Origin: Sediminibacterium sp.
GTDB lineage: Bacteria; Bacteroidota; Bacteroidia; Chitinophagales; Chitinophagaceae
Length of the DNA: 6,911 nt
Direction: 5' to 3'
Assembly (NCBI GenBank): GCA_030832695.1
Contig: JAURIP010000084.1
Location: 1-6,911 of the forward strand
In this document: positions 1 to 5,786 of the stretch, piece after piece
How the letters are laid out: every line of letters begins with the position of its first letter
Numbering within the stretch: position 1 is the first letter of the stretch
Notes under the pieces: model-generated
Databases searched by the model: none
Seen by the model: the letters and a program-made list of their open reading frames with translations, nothing else
Told to the model about the DNA's origin: nothing
Made by a program: the position numbers and the translations under genes

Positions 1-1218
1 TTATATGCATGGGTTGCCGGTGCCATCCTCTCCTATTTAGATGCCATGGTTTGGTCACAACTAGGGGCTGCACTTCCGAGAGCAGGTGGAAGTTTCCATT
101 TTTTAAAGGAAGGTTACGGAAAAAAATTAGGTCCATTGATGAGCTTTTTGTTTGTATGGCAAACCATGATTCAAGCCCCACTAGTAATTGCATCCGCTTC
201 CATTGGATTTTCACAATACGCGAGTTATTTTTTTAATTTCTCTTTCATTCAAGAAAAAATAGTGAGCGGGTCGGTGGTGATTTTAGTCATTAGTCTTTTA
301 TATAGAAAAATTGAATCCATTGGTAAGATATCTGTGTTTTTATGGGTGGGCGTTTTGGGAACCATGGCATGGATTATTTTTGGCGGTGTGATGCATGGTC
401 AATTTTTAGAACCCATTAAACATATTAAAGATGGCTTTTCAATGCAACATGGATTTGTAGCCGCCTTAGGGTTCGCTAGTGTAAAAACAATCTACAGTTA
501 TTTAGGCTATTATAATGTATGTCACTTAGGCGGTGAAATCAAAAACCCAAGTAAAAACATTCCGAGAAGTATGTTTATCTCCATTACTGGTATTGCCATT
601 TTATATTTATCGATGAATATTAGTGTTGCCAGTGTATTACCCTTAGATACCATCATGAGCAGCAAATATGTGGTGAGTGAATATATTAAAGCTTTGTATG
701 GAGAAAAAGCGGGCGCGCTAGTTACTGTGTTAATTTTAATGGTCGCTTTTGCCTCTTTATTTTCTGCCACATTGGGCTACAGCAGAATCCCCTATGCAGC
801 AGCTCAGGACAATTCCTTTTTTAGTTTTTTTGGTGAGCTTCACCCCAAACTACATTTCCCACACCGCTCCTTATTAGTATTGGGTGGCATTGCTTTTGGG
901 TTTAGTTTGCTATTTAGATTAAAGGAAGTAATCGATGCCATTTTAGCTATGCGTATCTTAATCCAATTCATTGGTCAAGCCATTGGATTAATGCTATTAG
1001 TAAAACGTAAAGGAAAAACTTATTTTCCTTGGAAGATGCCTTTATACCCTGTTCCCTTATTGCTAGCAATTGTTATTTGGGTAGGTATTTTTATTTCAAC
1101 AGGTACAAAAATGATGTTGAGCGGATTGGTGGTTATCAGTTTAGGATTGATTGCCTATTTTATAGCGACAAAAATGAAGTGGATCGGGAACGAAAGCGCA
1201 GCTACAACTACTGAATAA
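1..1218 (+). CDS. APC-superfamily amino-acid permease, 5'-truncated
   Basis: Inner-membrane secondary transporter, probably for amino acids. The reading frame is open from base 1 (first codons L-Y-A-W-V-A-G), so the gene starts outside the window; the ATG at 46 is internal. 405 residues are visible, against roughly 430-480 for the family, so the first helix and its Gly-rich substrate-binding turn are missing. Visible family marks: S-Q-L-G-A-A-L-P-R-A-G-G at window residues 19-30 (end of helix 2), G-G-E-I-K-N-P-S-K-N-I-P-R at about 177-189, S-R-I-P-Y-A-A-A-Q-D-N at 261-271, and the F-P-W-K-M-P-L-Y-P motif at about 342-350 before the last two helices. About ten hydrophobic segments remain. The C-terminus is short, polar and Thr-rich. 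The gene converges with the minus-strand unit, leaving 13 bp and no visible hairpin terminator. Family assignment is firm; the substrate cannot be read from sequence. Confidence 0.93.
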   Translation, partial: LYAWVAGAILSYLDAMVWSQLGAALPRAGGSFHFLKEGYGKKLGPLMSFLFVWQTMIQAPLVIASASIGFSQYASYFFNFSFIQEKIVSGSVVILVISLLYRKIESIGKISVFLWVGVLGTMAWIIFGGVMHGQFLEPIKHIKDGFSMQHGFVAALGFASVKTIYSYLGYYNVCHLGGEIKNPSKNIPRSMFISITGIAILYLSMNISVASVLPLDTIMSSKYVVSEYIKALYGEKAGALVTVLILMVAFASLFSATLGYSRIPYAAAQDNSFFSFFGELHPKLHFPHRSLLVLGGIAFGFSLLFRLKEVIDAILAMRILIQFIGQAIGLMLLVKRKGKTYFPWKMPLYPVPLLLAIVIWVGIFISTGTKMMLSGLVVISLGLIAYFIATKMKWIGNESAATTTE

Positions 1219-1231
1219 GGGCAGCTTGGAT

Positions 1232-1372
1232 TTATTTACTTCTTGTTCCAATGCCACTAATCAGAAGGCCTAACACAAGTCCAATAATTAATCCGATTTT
1301 CACATTCTTAATTAACCAGCCTATTCCTAGTCCAATCAATAATAAAGTAAATAAACTTACATTTCGTCGCAT
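1232..1372 (-). CDS. small two-helix membrane protein, 46 aa
   Basis: Short gene of 46 residues beginning M-R-R-N-V-S-L-F-T and ending G-T-R-S-K. Two hydrophobic segments, about residues 6-21 and 26-42, are joined by a short basic turn (K-N-V-K). Both are rich in Gly with small-residue spacing (G-L-G-I-G; I-G-L-I-I-G-L-V-L-G), as in a glycine-zipper hairpin. It starts 17 bp after the PIG-L stop codon on the same strand, and the gap is an A-rich leader (AAATAAAAATAATATC) of the kind Bacteroidota use in place of a Shine-Dalgarno site, so co-transcription with the deacetylase is likely. Its end lies 13 bp from the convergent permease end. It resembles small uncharacterised membrane proteins of Bacteroidota; function unknown. 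The clean start, protein-like composition and tight fit between two genes support it being real, but so short a frame could still be chance. Confidence 0.68.
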   Translation of the reverse strand: MRRNVSLFTLLLIGLGIGWLIKNVKIGLIIGLVLGLLISGIGTRSK

Positions 1373-1389
1373 GATATTATTTTTATTTG

Positions 1390-3750
1390 CTAATGCTTAG
1401 GTAATGCGATTAAGTTGGCTAATAATTTAAAGGCCCCTGGATTACCTGCTGGTAGTTGTCTAAATAAAGTTAAACTAAGATATACAAAATTACCCTTGCC
1501 ATAAGGCGCGATTAATAAACTTCCATTGGAAGGCAACTCCCCTTTGTCACTCATTGAAAGTGGCATTTCAAAATGAGTATCAACATTCTCCCCTTGATAG
1601 GTACTGCGCTCTTGCACCCAATTTTCAAAGTCAGTTGCAGTAATTTTATTGGGTGTATTTAATACCACATGTTGCGGTAAAGCAAATGTAACAGGAACAT
1701 TTTCCTGTGTTACACGCCTTCCTGAATTTACAATAAACGGATAGGGGCCAACCTTAATTTTTTGCAACCCTACTTGATTACTTTTTATATATTGTACAAT
1801 CACATTGCCGCCTTGTTCAATGTATTTATTTAGTTCCTCATTATCCGTGGTTAAGTATTCATATAAATTATAAGCACGAATACCTACAACGATTGCATCA
1901 AATGATTTTAATTTATCCAATACAAAATCTGAAGGCTTTAAATAGGTCACCGAAAAACCCAACTCAACGAGCGCTTCTGGTATTTTATCGCCTGCGCCAT
2001 CAATATACCCAATTTTTTTACCTTTTGTATTGACTTGCGCCTTTACAAAATTTGTGGTGGCAGTTGGGAAATAAGTAATGGTAGAAATATGATCATATTG
2101 AATTGTTTTTTGAAACACTGCAGATGCAGGTGTTGGCAATTGAACATTGGGGTCGCTTACTGAAAATGATTTTGATTCATTTTGTCCCAAATGATTGATG
2201 ATTTGATAATTAACCGATATGGCCTTTTCGCCATTCAATAAATGTAATTCCTTTTCATATTTTATTTCCTGTCCAGGCACCACCGCAATGGGTTGATACA
2301 CTTCTCCCTTAGTGAGATCCACATATTTGTATTGCACAGGAATTTGAAATTCAAATAATTGATTTTCTATGGTCACATTTAATTTACAAATAAAGGCGGG
2401 ATCATTTTCGGGTTGACCAATCAATTGTTGGTCATTCACGACAAACATCCCTTCTGTTTTAGGAGATACTAACCAATAAGGTTGCGAAATAGACTGGGTC
2501 AATGGAATACTATAATTATGGTCCCAAAATAAATTCTGATTCACCCCCAAGGTTTTATTAAAAATAGAATCCCTGCCAGGCAATTGCACTAAACCCAAAT
2601 TAACTTGCACATTTGTACGCTGATTCATACTGAATTGCAATGGCAAATTTTTTCCAGGAAAAACCTGTTGCTGAGTACTAGTGGCTTCCATAAATAAGCC
2701 TGCGCAAGCCTGAACCAAGGATTTGATTTCATCTAGTTTGTAATTTTTCCAAACGGAGCTTGGTAAATTATTGACTAACTTATATAATTGCACCAAATCC
2801 TTTACAGATTTTTCAGGATTCTCAACTTTATAGTTTTGTACAATAGCAGTAACAGCATCATGAATTTCAGGCGCATTTAATCGCGTCCAACTCGTATTCA
2901 CGCCATCCATGATATCCTTCGTCGCTTTATCACCCGCTACCCAATCAAAATATTCGGTAATGCTGCCGCGACGACGAGGCCTTCCCTCCCCTTGACTTTT
3001 ATGCATAGAGCGTGCTTCAGCGCCAATTTCACCATAATTTTTTCCTATTAAAGCATTGTATCCACCTACTTCAATTTTAAGTTGCTGATCATTGGTCGTG
3101 TTTGCACCACCAAAATTGAAAGTATTCCAAAGTATTCTTTTGGCTTGCCAAACGGTTACCCCATATTTAAATTGTTCTGGAAATTGCTTTGGATCAGCCG
3201 CTGCAATAAAAGCCTCCTTTGCTATAATTGCTGATGCGGCATGATGACCGTGCCCTGCGCGCGCATCCGGAGGAAAGCGCGCAATAATAATATCAGGTTG
3301 AAATTTACGAATCACCCAAACTGCATCACTCAGTACTTGTTGGTGATCCCAAATGGCTAAGGCTTCATCTGCTGATTTACTAAAACCAAACTCATATGCC
3401 CTTGAAAAATATTGTTCCGCCCCATCTTGTTGACGGGCTGCAAGTAATTCTTTGGTTCTTATTAATCCCAATTCAATACCTTGTTCTTTTCCTAATAAAT
3501 TTTGTCCACCATCGCCCCTAGTCAAACTTAAATACGCTGTACGGTATAAGCGATTGTTGGTTAAGAAAGGTAAAAAGCTATTGTTTTCGTCATCCGGATG
3601 CGCTGCAATGTATAAAACACTACCTACCACATCCAACTTTTTTAATTTTGAAAATATTTCAGCACTTGATTTTTGTGCATTGCTATTGGATATTTGCAAT
3701 ACTAAAAAAGCAAGCAGTAAAAAAAGCAGCTTTTTGAACGATTGATACAT
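1390..3750 (-). CDS. secreted PIG-L/LmbE-family deacetylase with C-terminal GATase-like domain
   Basis: Predicted zinc-dependent N-deacetylase of the PIG-L family (relatives act on GlcNAc-phosphatidylinositol, mycothiol and bacillithiol precursors); the substrate here is unknown. The 786 residues begin with a Sec signal peptide (basic M-Y-Q-S-F-K-K, hydrophobic stretch 8-20, cut after A25 before Q26), so it acts in the periplasm or outside. The catalytic domain covers about 40-290: A-H-P-D-D-E at 50-55 (zinc ligands H51 and D54, base D53) and H-G-H-H at 167-170, where H167 and H170 match the HxxH pair of MshB. About 360-575 looks like beta-sandwich linker domains. About 578-785 resembles a class I GATase/ThuA-like fold (I-G-Y-I-D-G-A-G-D; F-D-A-I-V-V-G-I-R-A-Y-N) but contains no Cys. 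The length and layout are those of the large Bacteroidota subgroup, much longer than the ~230-300-residue cytoplasmic BshB/MshB enzymes. It is transcribed away from the gamma-glutamyltransferase gene and leads a probable two-gene unit. Confidence 0.93.
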   Translation of the reverse strand: MYQSFKKLLFLLLAFLVLQISNSNAQKSSAEIFSKLKKLDVVGSVLYIAAHPDDENNSFLPFLTNNRLYRTAYLSLTRGDGGQNLLGKEQGIELGLIRTKELLAARQQDGAEQYFSRAYEFGFSKSADEALAIWDHQQVLSDAVWVIRKFQPDIIIARFPPDARAGHGHHAASAIIAKEAFIAAADPKQFPEQFKYGVTVWQAKRILWNTFNFGGANTTNDQQLKIEVGGYNALIGKNYGEIGAEARSMHKSQGEGRPRRRGSITEYFDWVAGDKATKDIMDGVNTSWTRLNAPEIHDAVTAIVQNYKVENPEKSVKDLVQLYKLVNNLPSSVWKNYKLDEIKSLVQACAGLFMEATSTQQQVFPGKNLPLQFSMNQRTNVQVNLGLVQLPGRDSIFNKTLGVNQNLFWDHNYSIPLTQSISQPYWLVSPKTEGMFVVNDQQLIGQPENDPAFICKLNVTIENQLFEFQIPVQYKYVDLTKGEVYQPIAVVPGQEIKYEKELHLLNGEKAISVNYQIINHLGQNESKSFSVSDPNVQLPTPASAVFQKTIQYDHISTITYFPTATTNFVKAQVNTKGKKIGYIDGAGDKIPEALVELGFSVTYLKPSDFVLDKLKSFDAIVVGIRAYNLYEYLTTDNEELNKYIEQGGNVIVQYIKSNQVGLQKIKVGPYPFIVNSGRRVTQENVPVTFALPQHVVLNTPNKITATDFENWVQERSTYQGENVDTHFEMPLSMSDKGELPSNGSLLIAPYGKGNFVYLSLTLFRQLPAGNPGAFKLLANLIALPKH

Positions 3751-3778
3751 TTATTGTAGATTAATGTTTTAAAAATTA

Positions 3779-3793
3779 GGTTATTAAACAACC
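3779..3793. repeat. interrupted palindrome in PIG-L leader
   Basis: GGTTATTAAACAACC is a 15-base near-palindrome (GGTT/AACC arms, an inner TTA/TAA match, one mismatched pair), about 28 bp upstream of the PIG-L start codon. It could be a protein-binding site or a weak hairpin in the leader. Only the symmetry is seen; no regulator is identified. Confidence 0.25.
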
Positions 3794-3846
3794 TCCTCCA
3801 CCCACCAGCAAATCAAATACATTTTATTTATATATTGCTTATACTT

Positions 3847-3879
3847 GTAGCACACCCAGCCCCCTCATTGCGATGCTAC
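3847..3879. repeat. inverted repeat GTAGCA…TGCTAC in divergent spacer
   Basis: Perfect 6-bp arms at 3847-3852 and 3874-3879 enclose 21 bases, including the first copy of the CCCCCTCWTTG repeat. The arms are too short and the loop too long for a convincing terminator, and no T-run follows. It might be an operator over the upstream promoter-like unit, or chance. Confidence 0.25.
3860..3870 (+). repeat. direct repeat copy 1, CCCCCTCATTG
   Basis: This 11-base element matches the one at 3942-3952 in 10 of 11 positions, with starts 82 bp apart. It stands out as C-rich in an AT-rich spacer, and its last bases form the putative -33 element of the upstream promoter-like unit. Confidence 0.4.
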
Positions 3880-3897
3880 TAAAATACGAGAAGTTTG
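3867..3897 (+). promoter_or_regulatory. candidate upstream promoter for the gamma-glutamyltransferase gene
   Basis: ATTG at 3867-3870, a 19-base gap, then GAAGTTTG at 3890-3897, compared with the Bacteroidota pattern TTTG…TAnnTTTG. The -7 part matches five of six defined bases. A transcript would start near 3903 with a leader of about 90 bases. Weaker than the downstream candidate; its support is the repeated arrangement. Confidence 0.25.
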
Positions 3898-3941
3898 GCT
3901 TTTAATCCCGTAATAAAACAAGTAGTTTTACACAATAAGGA

Positions 3942-3952
3942 CCCCCTCTTTG
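3942..3952 (+). repeat. direct repeat copy 2, CCCCCTCTTTG
   Basis: Second copy of the C-rich 11-base element, differing from copy 1 by one base (A to T). Its TTTG end coincides with the putative -33 element of the downstream promoter candidate, so the same motif abuts both -33 boxes. Confidence 0.4.
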
Positions 3953-3978
3953 AAGAACAATTAAATAGTAGTAATTTG
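3949..3978 (+). promoter_or_regulatory. candidate main promoter of the gamma-glutamyltransferase gene
   Basis: TTTG at 3949-3952, 18 bases, then GTAATTTG at 3971-3978, near the Bacteroidota consensus TTTG-N19-21-TAnnTTTG; the conserved TTTG is intact and the TA is displaced by one base. A start near 3984-3986 would leave about 12 bases before ATG 3997 or about 30 before ATG 4015, so the site bears on which start codon is used. Confidence 0.35.
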
Positions 3979-3996
3979 TTGCATTAATTATAAGAT

Positions 3997-5736
3997 ATGT
4001 TAAAGAAAATACCAATGAATCATTTAAAAAGCTTTATTATTTGTACCCTATTTTTTACAAATTTTAATCATTCAAAAGCCCAAATTTTCTTTAAAACGCA
4101 TCCCGGAATCAACCCATACCAATTTGAAACCATCAAAGAAAAGTTATTCACCCATGCCGCTGTAACATCGGCACACCCATTAGCGAGTATGGTGGGCGCA
4201 GCTATCATGCAAGATGGTGGAAATGCATTTGACGCCGCTATTGCAGTACATTTTGCCTTAGCAGTAGTACATCCAGCAGCAGGCAATATTGGCGGAGGGG
4301 GTTTTTTATTAGCAAGAACAAATAATGGCAAATTAATTGGACTTGACTTTAGAGAAGCAGCCCCTGCAATAGCAAGTAGAGATATGTATTTGGACGAAAA
4401 AGGAAATCCCATAACCACAAAATCATTGGAAGGGCCATTGGCTTCGGGCATACCAGGAAGTATATCTGGAATGTTTAATGCACATGAATATGCAAAACTT
4501 CCCATGGCACAATTGATAGAACCCGCAATTGAATTAGCGGAATACGGATTTGTATTAACTGAAAAAGAAGCAGGTAGTTTAAATAGTGTAAGGGGTGCCT
4601 TATTAAAATTAAGTAGTGCGCCATCGGCCTATACTAAAAAAATAAAATGGATGAAGGGAGATACCATTTTCCAACCAGAGTTAGCTGCAACTTTAAGACG
4701 TATTCAAATAAATGGTTTAGCCGGTTTTTATGAAGGGGTCACCGCTGATTTAATTGTGAAAGAAATGGCCAATGGAGCTGGTATCATTTCAACTACTGAT
4801 TTAAAAAATTACCAAACAAAAAAAAGAGTACCCATTGAGTTTGATTATAAAAATCATCATGTAATTAGTTTTGCCCCACCTTCGAGTGGTGGTATTTTAA
4901 TTGCACAAATGATGAAAATGATTGCCCCATTTGATATTGCAGCCATGGGCTATCAATCACACGCTGCTGTTGGATTAATGGTGGAATCACAAAGACGTGC
5001 TTACGCTGACCGAGCGGAACATATGGGTGATCCTGATTTTTGGAAAGTACCTACACGCACTTTAATCAGTGACACTTATGCCAAACAAAGAATGCAGGAT
5101 TATACCCCTGGCGTTGCTGGCAATAGTAAAAATACCAACGCCGGACAAGCTAAAGAAAGCGAACAAACTACCCATTATAGTGTCATCGACAAGGAAGGAA
5201 ATATGGTAGCCATTACGACCACCTTAAATGATTCTTATGGAAACAAAACAGTCGTTGCAGGCGCAGGATTTTTATTAAATAATGAAATGGATGACTTTAG
5301 TGCAAAACCAGGCGTTCCCAACATGTTTGGTGCAATCGGAGGCGAAGCGAATGCCATTGCTCCAGGAAAAAGAATGTTAAGTTCCATGACACCCACCCTA
5401 GTTACTGTAAATAACAAAGCTTACTTAACCATTGGCAGTCCAGGAGGCACTACTATCCCGAATCAAATTTATGAAGGCCTTATCAATATGATCGATTTTA
5501 AAATGAGTTTAAAACAATCCATCGATGCATCTCGCTTTCATCACCAATGGATACCTGATCAAATACAAGTGGAAGCCGATTTTCCCGATGCTACTATCCA
5601 AGCCTTGAAAAAACAAGGGTATAAAGTGAATCAAAGAGGCTATTTTGGTCGCATGGATGGCATCCGAATACTGCCTAATGGTAAAATTGAAGCCGCTGGC
5701 GATAAAAGAGGCGATGATAGTGTCGCAGGGTATTAG
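3997..5736 (+). CDS. ggt: gamma-glutamyltransferase (gamma-glutamyltranspeptidase), periplasmic
   Basis: N-terminal-nucleophile hydrolase that cleaves the gamma-glutamyl bond of glutathione and related compounds, or transfers the group to amino acids or peptides. The 579 residues match the usual length. A Sec signal peptide ends S-K-A|Q after residue 28. The proenzyme self-cleaves before the nucleophile T391 in T-T-H-Y-S-V, giving a large (29-390) and a small subunit (391-579). Visible active-site residues: R119 (F-R-E-A-A-P), N411, D433 (M-D-D-F-S), S462/S463 and the G483-G484 oxyanion pair (S-P-G-G); from T391 on the numbering equals that of E. coli GGT. The lid-loop segment (P-G-V-P-N-M-F-G) is present, with Phe at 444 where E. 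coli has Tyr, and E430 replaces Gln. ATG 4015 (M7) is an alternative start that also gives a good signal peptide and has an A-rich leader. Expression is probably driven from the spacer shared with the divergent PIG-L gene. Confidence 0.97.
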   Translation: MLKKIPMNHLKSFIICTLFFTNFNHSKAQIFFKTHPGINPYQFETIKEKLFTHAAVTSAHPLASMVGAAIMQDGGNAFDAAIAVHFALAVVHPAAGNIGGGGFLLARTNNGKLIGLDFREAAPAIASRDMYLDEKGNPITTKSLEGPLASGIPGSISGMFNAHEYAKLPMAQLIEPAIELAEYGFVLTEKEAGSLNSVRGALLKLSSAPSAYTKKIKWMKGDTIFQPELAATLRRIQINGLAGFYEGVTADLIVKEMANGAGIISTTDLKNYQTKKRVPIEFDYKNHHVISFAPPSSGGILIAQMMKMIAPFDIAAMGYQSHAAVGLMVESQRRAYADRAEHMGDPDFWKVPTRTLISDTYAKQRMQDYTPGVAGNSKNTNAGQAKESEQTTHYSVIDKEGNMVAITTTLNDSYGNKTVVAGAGFLLNNEMDDFSAKPGVPNMFGAIGGEANAIAPGKRMLSSMTPTLVTVNNKAYLTIGSPGGTTIPNQIYEGLINMIDFKMSLKQSIDASRFHHQWIPDQIQVEADFPDATIQALKKQGYKVNQRGYFGRMDGIRILPNGKIEAAGDKRGDDSVAGY

Positions 5737-5786
5737 TGATCAGTACATTATACCCGTTTAATTAGTATTTTTACAAAAATCATTTT

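Noticed and set aside
522..770. 82-residue minus-strand frame inside the permease
   Set aside because: Antisense shadow of a well-supported gene, with no leader and no family resemblance.
46..1218. Permease gene starting at ATG 46
   Set aside because: The frame stays open to base 1 and the upstream codons (L-Y-A-W-V-A-G-A-I-L-S-Y-L-D-A) continue a membrane helix typical of the family, so the ATG is internal.
1219..1231. Shared terminator between the convergent permease and small-protein genes
   Set aside because: Only 13 bp lie between the genes, with no GC-rich hairpin followed by a T-run here or in the adjoining coding ends.
3452..3745. 97-residue plus-strand frame opposite the PIG-L N-terminus
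   Set aside because: It lies wholly over the signal peptide and catalytic-domain coding sequence and its translation looks like a random frame.
3790..3800. AGGAGG on the minus strand as a Shine-Dalgarno site
   Set aside because: It lies about 42 bases from the PIG-L ATG, with no start codon at proper distance giving a credible frame; Bacteroidota seldom rely on this motif.
3751..3830. A TTTG/TAnnTTTG promoter for the PIG-L gene on the minus strand
   Set aside because: A TGTATTTG sequence resembles the -7 box but no TTG is found at the right distance upstream, so I do not call it.
4068..4505. 145-residue minus-strand frame inside the gamma-glutamyltransferase gene
   Set aside because: Antisense to conserved GGT coding sequence; its Pro/Ala-rich translation mirrors the GGT codons.
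1390..5736. A thiol (bacillithiol/glutathione) metabolism cluster formed by the PIG-L and GGT genes
   Set aside because: The PIG-L protein is exported and multi-domain, unlike BshB/MshB, and no thiol-biosynthesis partner genes are present in the window.
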